A DNA stretch of 64,000 nt from Panonychus citri (taxonomy: Eukaryota; Arthropoda; Arachnida; Trombidiformes; Tetranychidae): positions 248,001 through 312,000 of the forward strand of contig NW_026515534.1 in NCBI RefSeq assembly GCF_014898815.1. The letters run 5' to 3'. The notes under the pieces were generated by a model that ran no database searches, was not told the origin of the DNA, and saw nothing but the letters and a program-made list of their open reading frames with translations. Of the stretch, positions 1 to 12,533 are shown piece by piece. Position 1 is the stretch's first letter. Each line of letters opens with the position of its first letter. A program made the translations under genes and the position numbers.

Positions 1-3000
1 GTTCGGGTGCGTTGAAGGCCATTTGCTGTCGCTGTGCGTTCATTCGTGACTTGTCAAATAAAAGTAAAACTACTCTTCCAGATCCTTGGGGCTGTTCAAC
101 GGCTCGAATGTCACTTGTTGCTGATGGTGATGGTGAATCGTATTGTGAATTGGTTCGAAGTCCATAGGCTCCCATAGCGTCGGGTGTTATTGCCATTTGA
201 TCTTCTTCATCGTCAAAAATGGGACTATTCGAACTGGCCGAATACGATGGATATGAATCGGGTGATGATTGTTGTTGATTCTGTGCTGGTGAAGAGGGGA
301 AATTAAAACCTTGAGATGGTCGAGATCGAGCAATTGAAGCGGGTGAAGGAGGTAAACCTTGGGTTAAAGGTAAACTTTTAGGTGATTGTTGTTGTTGTTG
401 TTGAGATTTCATTGGAAATGAATGAAATGAAGGTGATGGTGATTTAGATGAACCAGGGGGAGATAATGCTGGAAGGTAGGATGTTGATGGATTGGAGAGT
501 AAACTCTTTGTGTTTAATTGTGGCCTAACTTGACCTTTAACTTCTTGTTGGTGTTGTTGTTGAGTGGGAGCAGAAAAGGTTGAGTATTCAGAGTTTGGTA
601 ATTTTCGATTAGATGATTTAGTTGATTGTGCTAATTGTGATCGACCTGATTTAGTTCTGTAGGTTGGAATTACCAAAGCAACATTAGGATCTCGAACTTG
701 AGTTGATTTAGTTGGTAGAGGGTTTGAAAGAGTGGACTGTTCATCCACTTGTTGACCACTAAAACCAGAACTTTGCTGACCACCTTTTACTCCTGAAGAT
801 GATGATGATGGCGATGGTGGTGCTGATTTAACACCTGAATTGTATCCACGATCAGATTGAACTTGTTGAACAGGAGCAACAGGAACATTTGCTGCTTGGA
901 ATCCTGAGCTGAATCCATCGTCTGAACTTTGCATTTGTTGTTGCGGAGGAGCGGAACCTTTGACAGAGGCGGAAAATGAAGCGAATGCTGGTTGTGAGGA
1001 TGGATAAGAATCAACCTGTTGTTGTTGTTGTTGTTTTGGTGGTTGAACTGGACTTCGTTGTCCACCCTTGACACCATCAGATGAGCTTTGGTAAGAATTA
1101 GATTCATAACCTGATGAAGTTTGTTGAACAGTTGGAGCAACAAAAGCTGATGAATAACCAAAAGCGATTGGTTGTTGTTGTTGCTGTTGAGTTGGTGGTC
1201 CAGAACCTTTGACCGACGATGGTGATTGATAGTCAGAGTTATCAGAATCTTGAGAAACAGATTGATAGTTTGATTGACCTCGTCCACCTTTGGTAGATTG
1301 TAAATTATTGAAGCCTAAATCAGCTTGAGTTTGTGGCTGTTGTTGTTCTGGTTGAGATTGTTGCTGGACAGGAGACGATTGGAAATTATTGTAACCAGAG
1401 TCAACTGATTGTTGTTGTTGATTAGAGTACGAATCGGAAGCTCCTTTAGTTGATTGAAATTCTGAGGAGAAACCAGGAGATTGTTGGAAAGCTCGAGCAG
1501 CTTTAACAGGAGCTTGAAGAGCAGCAGAATAACTTGATTTGACATTTTCTTGGGTCGATTGACTTGACCCTTTCACTGGAGATTGTGATTGCTTTTGTTC
1601 ATCATCAGTTGATTGTTGTTGTTGTTGTGGTTGATTTCTTTCACCTTTGATCGGTGATTGTTGGAAACCTTTGGTTGAATAACTGGATGGCGATTGGACA
1701 GATTTAGTATTTTAACCGGCGATTGGAAATTACTTGGATAACCATTATCGTAAGTTGATTGTTGTTGATTTCCCTTTACACTAGATGGTGATAATTGTTG
1801 TGGTCTTCCACCTTTGATTGCTCCACCGGTGGGATAACCAGATGATGTTTCAACAGGTAATTGTTGAGGTTTTACTGGTGATGCTGATTTAGTTGAAAAT
1901 CGTTGGACTGGTGATTTTAATCCAGATAATGATCCTGATTGTTGATCTTTTGATCCAGTTTGAGGTAATTGTGAATTCTGTTCATATGAAGGTTGTGATT
2001 GTTGACCTTTAACTTGTCCATTGAAATTTGATTCGTAGTTTGTTGCTGATTGTCCAGTTGATTGTTGATAATCTGAATCAGTTTGTTGCTGTTGTTGTTG
2101 TTGCTGTGGTTCAACTTGTTCATCTCTTTGTTGATTATCATTTTGTTGATAGGAATTTGATTCCGGAGGCAATGAGATCAAAATAACTGGAACTTTTTTC
2201 TCAGGGTCAACATTTTGCTGCTGATCAGCGGATAAATTTGATTGTTCATCTTTTTCCTGAGTATCATCATCATTCTGTTCAGATTGATTGTATTCCTCTT
2301 GCTGATTAGATTGAGGTTCTTGTGGCTGTTGCTGCTCTGATTGTTCAGTTTCATATCCAGAAACAGGAGCTGAAAATGAAGGTGAAATCGGAGCTCGAGC
2401 TAAAGATGCTGGACTATTGTAGCCGTTTGAATATTCATCAGAATTTGGTGAAGTTTTTCCGGAAGATTGTTTAATTGGAGCTGATGGAGTCGCTGAAGGT
2501 CTTGATTGAGTTTTAACACCTTCTTGTTGTGCTTCGTAATTAGTTGATTCTTTTGGACCAGATTTAGTAGATTCCTCATTTGATCCGAATCCTGATGTGA
2601 AACCTTGTTGACCACCAAAAGAGCTTGTCTCAGGTTGAGCTGATTGACCGTAATAGTCTCGTGCTGGGCTTGGATTAGATTTTCTTGATTGTTCAATTTG
2701 TTGTTGTTGTTGAGCATAAGCTTGAGATGGACTTTTCATTGGTGATCGTTGACTAGGATAAGAACTAGTTTGTGGGACAGATTTACGAGCTTGGTCATTT
2801 GAGGGATAGAATGAAGGTGATGAGGATTGGAAAGAGCCCTTAGTTGCATCTCTTGAGTCGCCTGAGGGAACAAATGAATTGGCTGATTTACGACCAGAAT
2901 CTACATTTGGTGCATATGCAGATTGAGGTTGTACAGCTTGACCTTTGACTGCATCTCGTTGACCGCCATAAGAAACTTCCTCTCGAACCTGAGAATTACT

Positions 3001-6000
3001 GTTGCTATCGGTTGAGGATCTTGGAGAATCCTGGAGAACAGGTGATCGGAAGAAGTTATTTCTTGATCCTTTGACGGACTCTACAGGTAAACCTTGTTGT
3101 CTTTCATAATTGAATAAGGGACTGAAACCATTCTTGAAAGCGGAAGCCTGGAACTGAGAAGGACCTGGAATAGTCAATGGACCATTTCCTAGTTCCTGTT
3201 GCTGTTGTTGCTGTTGTGGTTGTTGTGGTTGATAACCTTCATCTTTAGCTTGTTGATCTAATTCTTCAGGTAAATCTTGTTGTTGCTGTTGTTGTTGTTG
3301 AGGTGGTAGTAAAGGTTGTGCTTGCTGTTGGTAAACATCATCTTTCTGTTGAAATTGCTCTGAATTTTGAGCTTGACCATAACCATCAGCCTGTAAAGGT
3401 TGTTGATAACCAGAATCATTTTGTTGCCCTACTTCAGCCTCTTCAGGCTGGACTTGTTGCTGCTGTTGACCAATGTTCAGTTGTTGCTGTTGTTGTTGTT
3501 GTATTGTTGACCAGCTTCATCTTTTTGATTCTCATATGAGAAAGATGATTGTTGAGATGGTCCAGCAGATGAATAATCGTCTTGACTTTGACCAATAGGT
3601 TGACTATAAATTTGCTCATCTCTTTGTTGAACTTCTGAATTTAATGAAGTAGCTTGAGTTTCTTCATGGTCTTCAGGTAACCTGAGTAAAAGAAGAAACT
3701 TAGACTTCTTATTAGGAATCGAACTGGAATCTTGAGCTTCTTTCGGCTTTAATCGAACCAAATAAGCTTCAGGTTTCGATTCTTGTGGTGCAATTGGCTC
3801 AGTTGTACCAATAACGCTCTTCCCATTAATTGGATTTAATTTTTTATCCTCAACCTCAACGAGCCCTGATGGCTTAGGATTAACACCATAACCATAACCC
3901 GATTGATCATAATAAACTTGAGCGATCGCCAATTCACATAATAGTGTAAACACCAATACCACACCCTAGAAGATCAAATGAAAGAATAAATTGTTGATTA
4001 ATAAATCGTGTTAAATATAAACTTAAATTGCTATTAAATTACATCAAATATTCACCATTCAATAAGTTTATCAAACTAAAATTCAAAGTTAATTATAAAT
4101 AATACGAAAAAAAAAATCTTTATAATCGGTAACATTAATCAATTGAACGTCTTAACTAAATTATAAACAGCGAAAGTAAATTGTAACAATTTAAATTGCT
4201 CATAATCTGATGAACATTATTGATACACTTTTGATTGTAAAAGATTGAATCTGATCTGAATTACAAAGAAAAGTAAATTAGCCGATTATGATTATAACCA
4301 TGAACCATAATTAAGGAAACAGTTTAATCAATTGATATTTTCCTTAATCATTGATTCACAATCTTAATACAATTGGAAAGAAAGTTGATCAATAGAATTA
4401 GATTCAAAGGATTAACAGTGATAATCGGTAAGATTAACACTAATCAACTAGTCGGTAAAAACGGGACGGAAGTTAAATTGTTAGCTCGAAATGAGAAGAA
4501 AAAAAAATCGATAACAATACAAAAAGTTTCAACGATTGATTGAACAAGAGAGACTTTGAATTTCATCTAATCAACTTAATCACAATCAAAATCTTCAATC
4601 CAAATTATATATTAATAAATGAAGAAACACAAGAAGAGATTAAATTAAAAGTTGATCAAGTTAATCAAGTTAATTATCATGTAGCCGCAGGTCGATGATT
4701 ATAATTAATAACAAAAAGCAAAAAGTTCTGACGTGATTACTATTACTTAGACTTTGATGATGATGATGATGATCATCCTCATCATCACCATCATCATTAT
4801 CATCCTCATCACTTTCTCCCGGATGATGAAAATACTTATTAAAAGATTCAATCTGTTTGTTAATCAAAAGGTAAACATTAAGATGATGAAAAAAAAAACA
4901 AAACAAAATTAAGATGAAAAAAAAGTTCCAACAATTTTAACTTAATCAACATGTTAATTATCATTATTTTGATGATAATTCTTGATGATAAAACATGATA
5001 ATGATGATAAAAACGGAAGGTGATGATGAAGATGATGAAGATGATATAACATTTGGATGGTTTAATAACCTTAAGATTAAGAATCAAGTATTTTTAGGAT
5101 TAACAATATTCAACTAAATCTAAATTCTGGTAGTAAGTAAATCACGATTATTTAGATGAATTTAATTGTGATTAAATGTTTAATTTGGTTTAATCATTTT
5201 CGTTGTGAAACAATTAACAACAATGAGCTGATTTAATAATATATTATAACCTCTCAGCCTTTTGTTTATCTGCACAATTAAATCAACAACAACAACAACA
5301 AAAATACCAATTTGAGTGCCTGAACAATTGACACTTACAGTTAATTGTTGCAAGATTATGATTACGATTATGATTACAATTAATAAACATCATCTTTAAA
5401 TTGATTGAGCAAATTAATTGTAATTAATGTTTAATTTTTTTTTTCGTGTTTAAATGTTCAAAAGGACCAAAAATATCATCATAATAATAAACACATTCAG
5501 AAAATTAATCAACAACATTAATCAAGGTTTAAATTAAATGTTTCCCTTAATCATCATGATTTAAAGGTGAGGTTTACTTTTTCTGATTGTGATTAAGATA
5601 AAGATTAGGATTAGCATGTTATTAATATAAATTGATATTCATTTTGTAGCAAAGTTTGATTAATATGTTATTATATATAAAAAAAAGCTACGATTTAACA
5701 ATTTAGTTACTGTTTTTCCCAAATAATAACAACAATTTAATGATATTTGATATACAATTAAAGTAATTTGAGAGTTAATTGTGATATTATCAGGCCTTTA
5801 CAATTTGTAATTGAATAGTTACTAAAATAACAATCAATAAGGAAGATGATTATCAATGTGAAGTTGATTAGAGATGTAAAACTTTTTGCAACAATTAATT
5901 ATTATTCATTTGACTTAATCAACCATTAATGATGATGATCATCATCAAATTGAGCTGGTAGGAGGTTGAAACTAATTGTTATCAAAAATAACAACAATTA

Positions 6001-8630
6001 ACAGTTAAATTATATGAGTTATATATGTTAAGGGACAGTTAATTTGACTTAATTAAAGTTACTAAACACAATTAACTTGATTGTAACAAGTTGTCCATCT
6101 CAATATAATAATAAAAATAATAATTGAAATCACAATACAAGTAAAAGTATTAAATAATTACAATTAAGTCGTTCGAGTTAGTTAATTGTTACCAGGAAAA
6201 AAAAAAGGTTAACAGTTAATCATAACCCAGACTCTTATTATCCTAATTGATTCATTGATTAATATCCGGTCAATCAGCTTGCTAATTTACAGTTAATTGT
6301 GTAATCAACAAAATTAAGAATTGAGGAGAAATCAAAGTTAATCAATTTCTTTTTTGTTAACCAACTTTAATCAAGCAAAGATTCATAAACCTGATAAATC
6401 ACAATTATAATGATGGTGATTTTTTGATAATCATCATCTTATATAATACAATCAACAACAACAACAACAACAATGACAATCAGTAAATTGCTGATTGTGT
6501 GTGTGTGTGTAAATTTTTACAAATCAACAATTGATCTAATTCAGTTAATTCAGTTAATTCTGGCGGAAATGTAATAACCACCTTTAATCATCATGTTAAT
6601 ACGTAATCAAAGAGTAAATCAATTGATTAGACAATTTATCCGATCGGATTGTAGTCATAATAAGTAAATTTAGTAATAATTTAGTCACAATCAATAAGAT
6701 TCATCTTAATCATAATTGTCATAATTGATTGTCAACATTTTAGTCTTTCAATTGATTGAGATAATAGTGAGTAGGTTTGATGTAGATTTATATTAATATA
6801 TTGATGATTAATCCTAGAGAATCATTATCTTCATCATCTTCATATTTTCATCTTCATCTTCATCTTCATCTTCATCTTCATCTTCATCTTCATCTTCATC
6901 CTCTTCATAATTCATGATAATAATGATCATCATTTGGACAATATGATGAAATGGGTCAACAATAATGATGATGATCATCATTAATGATAGTTAACAAGTA
7001 GCAACAATTGAAATGTTTAAGTTTTATAATCAATTAACTTCCGGATTCACTTGATTTCCGTTATAATCAAATAATTAATAACCAATAATCTTTGTTAAAT
7101 TACTTTAATCAAGTGACAAATGTCGAAAGCAACAATCAACACCATTAACTGATCACCTTAAAAGAAAAAAGGTAATTCAATATCAAATAGAATTGAAATT
7201 AACAAACAATCAACTAATTCGTAGTCAATATCATGTTAACTTGATAAGAATCAGAGTTACAAGTATAATTAGTATTCTATTAAAAAAGGAAAGAGGAAGA
7301 GAAAAATATTAATTAATGAAAGAGAGAGCTAATCATTTCGATAAATCATCAACAATTTATTAATTGCTAACTGATAATTAGTTTGATTAATATGATTAAG
7401 GAGAGACAACGATTAAAAATAGATTCATATACATGAAGTTTTTTTGCTAATTATTTCGTGTTTTTAATTTAATATTGATTTTTGATCTACATTTAAATGA
7501 AAAGCTTTTGGCACTTAATTGGTTGGCCTCATTAATTTAAATTAAATTAACACACACACACACACACAATTTAGTTAATTATTTATTCAACATTGGTTAA
7601 GATTTACAATCATCAATGAGGAGCGAGTAAAAAAAAATGAATGAATATGAATAATCATTAATAATGGAAAACTATTTTTTGATTGTTTGTTGATTGTTCA
7701 TTGATTCATTAGCCTTTTTTTTATCAATGAGTTATATTAACAATCAACAACTTTTCTTATTGATGCAACTGATGATCAACTTGATGATTAACATGATGTT
7801 TACTGAATATGAGAGACATTTTCAAATTAAATCAACCAACACACAATCAAATTGTAATCAGACATTTTGAGGTTTTTGTATATTAAACAAAACTTTTCTC
7901 AATAATTCAGTTAATACAATTATATTTATAGCAATTGAAGGAAATGTAATCAACTTATCAAGTATTGAAATACTATAACAAAGTGTTCAGGGTAAAGTTA
8001 ATTGTGATTAAATAATATTCTTGCATCTTTATGAATCAATATTTCAATAAAATTAATGATTGTTGATCAATCCTAAACCTCCTGGGTGATCATTAACAAC
8101 GTGTTATCGTTATAATATATATTGTAAATTCATAATTAACATTCAGAAAATTGTAGTAAAAGTGTAGTAAAAATTGTTTGGGTTAATCGGACGCCTCAGG
8201 GTATTTGGGTGATGCTCAGGATGAAGATGAAGATGAGGATGAAAAGGGAGAAAGCAACAAGCTGATAATGGATTGATTAGTTTTACATGAGAACTAATCA
8301 GATACTATTAATATTTTAATCAATGATTAAAGTAATAGGAAGTTAATCAATTGGATAAATCAAAGTATTTACAATTTAACTCAATTGAACAATTTCATCT
8401 TGAGACTAATCATATTAAAATTGATCCAATTTTAAGCTTATTCATCATCAGTTTAAATTAACTATCAAATAATAAGATTAGTTGATTATTATTATCACAT
8501 TTCTCTTACAATTTAATCAATAAGATTGAATAATGAATAATAAATTGTTTACTAAACTTACGATTAAATTGATTATAATTTAAAGCTTGAACATTTGATT
8601 GATTATATTAGATTTACATACCGATTTCAT
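1..8630 (-). CDS. Secreted Gln/Ser-rich low-complexity protein, 3' part outside the window
   Basis: Exon 1 (8622-8630) encodes only Met-Lys-Ser and ends at a GTATGT donor. Exon 2 starts at 3965 after a TTCTAG acceptor, phase 0, and runs out of the window at base 1. Joined, the first ~18 residues are a typical signal peptide with likely cleavage after ALA-ILE-ALA, before QVYYDQ. The mature part (more than 1300 codons) is dominated by Gln runs, Ser and Pro, with recurring short motifs such as SPVK, VKG, TKG and SYQS; around 3700 and 2180 lie brief ordered stretches rich in Leu/Val. No catalytic domain is visible, so a structural extracellular role (cuticle, egg coat or silk-like) is only a guess. 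Frame changes occur near 3490-3510 (in a CAA run) and near 1713 (in a run of four A). Both lie in repeats and could be sequencing errors or real lesions. Family not recognised. Confidence 0.7.
3966..8621 (-). other. Long first intron of the Gln-rich secreted protein gene
   Basis: A 4.66 kb AT-rich intron bounded by GTATGT (8621-8616) and TTCTAG (3971-3966). It holds many ATC/GAT-type trinucleotide runs (for example 4755-4810), a (TCATCT)n tract and a short (AC)n tract near 7550-7568. I see no supported gene. Short open frames at 4670-5087 on the minus strand are translations of these repeats. Confidence 0.6.
6848..6903. repeat. (TCATCT)n microsatellite
   Basis: About nine near-perfect tandem copies of a TCATCT hexamer inside the long intron. 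GAT/ATC-rich runs flank it. Confidence 0.85.
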
Positions 8631-8725
8631 GGTAGATTTGATTAAGGAACAATACAATGGTCTGTCTCTCTCTTTAGTGGTCAGTTTCAATGGTCAATTG
8701 TAATACAAATTTAGTTTTAAAACAG

Positions 8726-8734
8726 TTTTAAATA
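8726..8734 (-). promoter_or_regulatory. Possible TATA-like element of the Gln-rich gene
   Basis: The minus strand reads TATTTAAAA about 100 bases upstream of the three-codon first exon. This spacing would give a leader of roughly 70 bases. In sequence this AT-rich such a match is weak evidence. Confidence 0.3.
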
Positions 8735-10486
8735 CACGTATTATAAATGGCTCCCTTTTAAAAAGTCCACAGAGTTGATTAAATTAATTAAACTCAATAT
8801 TAAACAAGAAAAACTTATTGGTCAAGTTACAGAGGACACTTAGGTAAAAAGTAGCCACAGTGATGGCCTTTCAATTAGAACTGTTGAAAAGTTTTTGGAA
8901 ACTTTTGTAATTAGAACTTTAAACTTTTACTTTCGACGAGTTTTGGGTCAGAAGAGAAAGTGAGATGATTTTGGGAAAAACGCTTTTTATATCAACGATT
9001 CGAAGTGTATTCATCAGGTCGGCGGATCTCCACTCTCTCACTCACTCTCTCTCTCTCTCTCTCTCGCTCTCGCTCTTCATACTCTTCTTTCAGCATCCTC
9101 CTTGTCTTCATCAAGTTTCTCTCTCTCTCTCTTCTTACCATCATCATCATCATCATCATTGACCGGTTTCATTTCCATCCTCCATCAATAACTACAAACA
9201 CCATTGACACAATTGAACTTTATCCCAACTTGTTAACTTAATTCATCTCATCCAAAGATGATGATGATGATGATCGGATTTAATTGATAGATTATTAACA
9301 ATCAAATCTATTTCTTGTATAAATCGATTGATACAATAATTAGTATGCAATCAAATGATATCAATCAAAAAGATGCAATATTATCCTGAAAATTTATCCC
9401 TAATTGTAATTAGTGTAAAGATATTACTTTTATATAATTAAAGTCTAACATAATTGCTTCACTTTTATACTTGATGTTTAAAAATTAACAATTTCATTTC
9501 AATCTGATCAACTATTAATTAGATTTATAATTAATCTGACAATTAAACTATCACAAATTATAAACAATTTATTAATAATCATTGGGATGAGTACTTGATC
9601 AGTAACAATAATCATTGATTGTTATTAAGATGAAACTTTTTTCCCTTACAAAAAAAAAACACCAACTGAATCAATTTAAATTGTTAATTAATTGTTGATT
9701 ACATTGAAAAATGGTTAATAAACTTCCAGGTGATTAAAAGTCAATCAGAAAATTAAAATTTGACCTTAAAAGTTGATTAGTAAATTGTTGTAATATGTTT
9801 ATAAATTATTTACACTTTCACTTTCATGGTAATCAGTTAATTCAACATGGTTAATTGTCACAATTTGATTTAATTTTGTTTCATCTTGTTAAATGTATCC
9901 AAGGTTATGATGGTCAATACAATTACAGTTAATTAATAGTGATTGATAATTTAAATTGGATACAGTTAATTATGATTCTGTTAAATTGTTTACAATCAAA
10001 AAAGAAACAAGAAATTAGGTAAAAAGTTTGTGAACTTTAATTGAGTTTAAGTTAAATAAACTTTTCCGAAACAATTAACGAAAACAAAAAAAAGTTAAAT
10101 TGTTAACAAATCATCTGTTAATCTCACAGAGAATCAAGTTAATCAAATTAAGCTTTCAATGATCAATATGGAGATAATTTAATTCAAAAAGTTAATTGTA
10201 ACTGTTAATCATTATTATGATAATAATGACAATCAATCCGGAAACTGATTAGTTATTAAACAATTGAGAAATTTGAAATTTTTAAAATCAATTATCAATC
10301 AATAACATCACAACAATCAAGTTAATTGCTGTGATGAGAAACGTGAAAATTAAAAAGCAAATCATAAATCACAATTAACTTTAACCATGATAATCATAAA
10401 TTGTCAATCAAGTTCATTGTTAAACCACAAACTGATGAGACAGTTAATAAAACGAAACAGTAAATCATCACAATTAACGATTCTAC
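8735..10486. other. Intergenic spacer with simple repeats
   Basis: No gene supported. A compound microsatellite lies at about 9042-9160: (CT)n, then (CT)n again, then (CAT)7. The two open frames of 65-78 codons over it (8965-9241) are repeat translations. The remainder is AT-rich, with many TTAATTG/CAATTAA words. Confidence 0.6.
9042..9160. repeat. Compound (CT)n / (CAT)n microsatellite
   Basis: CT dinucleotide runs at about 9042-9065 and 9114-9131, then seven CAT copies at about 9139-9160. Confidence 0.85.
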
Positions 10487-11711
10487 TGTGGGGTTTAATC
10501 GTGAAAGTGATTAGGTTGAACTGTGTTGAGTTCGTGGTGAGATGTGTATATCTCGTAGAGATTGAGAATTTCAATATTCTCAGCAACTTATGTGAAGTTG
10601 AAAGAGTAATCAGAAGATTAATCTGCCCACTTAATCAGATTGAACAGATTCTTTTAGGATAGCCAATACACTAACTCGTGTTACCGAAAATTTATCACTC
10701 AGTGATCACTAATTTTGAAATGGAACTAATTGAACTTCTTAAAGAACTTTTTATTAAACTGAATTAAGAAAACCTAACTGGTTGATGGTCAAGAAAAACT
10801 TAATTGAGAACTGGAATAAGAGTAAATATTCAACTGGAATTGAATGAGTATTAGACTTAACAGAGTTATACCAAGCATTCAACTGTAAGAATTGGATGTA
10901 ATTTTCCAACTGAGGTTACAATTAGTTGAAAGGATGATTAAATGTGGATTAATTGGGGGTAACAAATTTGATTACAAATAGGGGAAAATCTTCTTAGAGA
11001 TTAATTAAAATGAAACAAAATTAAATGATGAAATGGGTTAACATTATTATAATGGAGACACATTGGGCAGACAAATCATCTTTTGATAATCTGGGCTCTT
11101 GTTTTTTAACCAAGATAACAATGTAACAGGTTAAACAAAAGGATGAGGAAAAAGGTAACTTGGCTTAAATAAGCTGTAAGAAAAAAGAAAGCAAAAGAAA
11201 GAAGCAAAGAAAGAGAAAAGTTTTTCCTTTCTTAAAGTGACACTTTTTTGTGTTCTTAATTTTAACATAGAAAGAATAGGAAATTTTGTTAAATAGGAAA
11301 ATTAGTTAATTGTTAATCAAATATTCTTATAGGAATATAATTAATTAATTGGTTAACTAATTTTGATTTCATATAGAAATTCAGGATATTATTAATTCTA
11401 ATTGGTTAATGAAAATTTGGTTAATTGTTAAATAGAAAAGGGATAATAAAAGTTTGTATTGTTGAATAGGAACTAAATTTGTTAATTGTTGAGTCTCAAT
11501 TGTTGATGATTAAAAGTATATCACTTTAGTGATCAAAACAATTAAGGTTGATTAATTAGAACAATTAAGCGAATGAGTAAATTGTTAATAAAAGCAAGTT
11601 AAAATGAGTAATGTAATTAAAGAAAAGATTAAATAAGCATAAATCGAGAATTCAAATCATTCTAGTGATCCAAAATTCTGGATTATCGGGGACACGTTTT
11701 TATACCCTTCA
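10487..11711 (-). repeat. 3' LTR of element 1
   Basis: A 1225 bp copy, TG...CA, nearly identical to 21542-22769. Read on the minus strand it starts TGAAGGGTATAAAAA, with the TATA word at 11697-11704. A minus-strand AATAAA lies at 10755-10750. The sequence just outside its start (11712-11722, minus strand CCTGGGGAAT) is only a weak polypurine tract. Short open frames at 10387-10662 lie in the LTR and are duplicated in the other copy, so they are not genes. Confidence 0.93.
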
Positions 11712-11817
11712 ATTCCCCAGGTTTTGATTAAGAATCCTTAATAAGACTGAGTTTTGGATTCGTCTAGAGGAATTTGAAGATCGTGATGATGATGATGAGG
11801 ATGAATTTGCGGGTGAA

Positions 11818-12520
11818 TTAGGCCAAGAGCGGGTTGGATAGAGAAGGTGTGATCGGACTTGAGAGGTGGATTTCCTGGTTGCTTGATTCCTGTGAGCTGG
11901 TAATCAATGACGGTGGAGCGGATGAGGTTGAATTTCCTTTGGGTGGTTGAGCGGCATCAGGGATATCGTCGGAGCGATTTGGTTCAGTTTCCTCTTCTGT
12001 TGAATTTTCAGATAAATTCAGTTCTTCACGAACATAAACAACTGTAGCGTTGGAGCTTTGTTCGGTAGATGGGCTTGTAGAGTAGATGCGGAGCTTGAGG
12101 TTGATGATGAGGTAGATGAAGAGCCAGAGGAGTGCTTGATGAGCTTGATGATGAGCCTGAATTTTCGGTGAGGTCAATAAGGGTTTCGGATGAGGATTTT
12201 GAGGAAATCGGTGAATTAGCTGGTGAAGTAGTTTTCGAGTTCGGATTTTTTGATGAATGGACTTGGGATGTTAACTTGAGTGGGTACAATGACTGGGCTT
12301 TGCACCACTGGTGAGGTTATGATTGATGGAGATGGTGATGATGTTTTTGATGATGATGGAGTTGCATTCATTCTCGGATTATAATCAGGGAATTCTTGAC
12401 GATGCATGAGATATGACCAATTGGTAGGCCATTGGCGTTTTCCATCGGTTACAAGTTGAGAAAACTTTCGGTGAAGTTTCGAAACTTGGTGATTATTACA
12501 TAATATTTAATTGATTGATT
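11818..12520 (-). pseudogene. Ser/Pro-rich open frame downstream of pol in element 1, frame-broken
   Basis: After the exonuclease-like segment stops at 12534 and one more stop is passed, the same frame opens again from about 12508 to 12216. It begins with a basic, Trp-containing stretch (the words RQWPTNWSYL and FPDYNP are visible) and then becomes Ser/Pro/Thr-rich. Coding-like Ser/Pro-rich composition then continues in a second frame (12289-12026) and a third (12177-11818), where an acidic stretch contains the word NLSENSTEEE. Each switch equals one extra base in element orientation. I do not recognise the product. It could be an accessory protein broken by two indels, or a sequence error in repeats. 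No envelope-type features (signal peptide, cleavage site, transmembrane anchor) are visible. Confidence 0.4.
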
Positions 12521-12533
12521 GTGAACACCGAAT

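Noticed and set aside
787..2717. Overlapping minus-strand frames rich in Asn, His, Leu and Gln (787-1287, 1315-1545, 1917-2141, 2400-2717)
   Set aside because: They are alternative-frame shadows of the Gln-rich coding exon; CAA repeats read as Asn or Thr runs in other frames.
4670..5087. Minus-strand frames rich in His, Asp, Phe and Ile
   Set aside because: Products of GAT/ATC-type repeats inside the long intron of the Gln-rich gene.
8965..9241. Two overlapping plus-strand frames with Ser/Leu and His runs
   Set aside because: They translate a (CT)n and (CAT)n microsatellite in two frames.
10387..10662. Short open frames in the LTRs (10387-10662, 10404-10586, 21450-21717)
   Set aside because: They are repeated in both LTRs, overlap each other on opposite strands, and have no domain or splice context.
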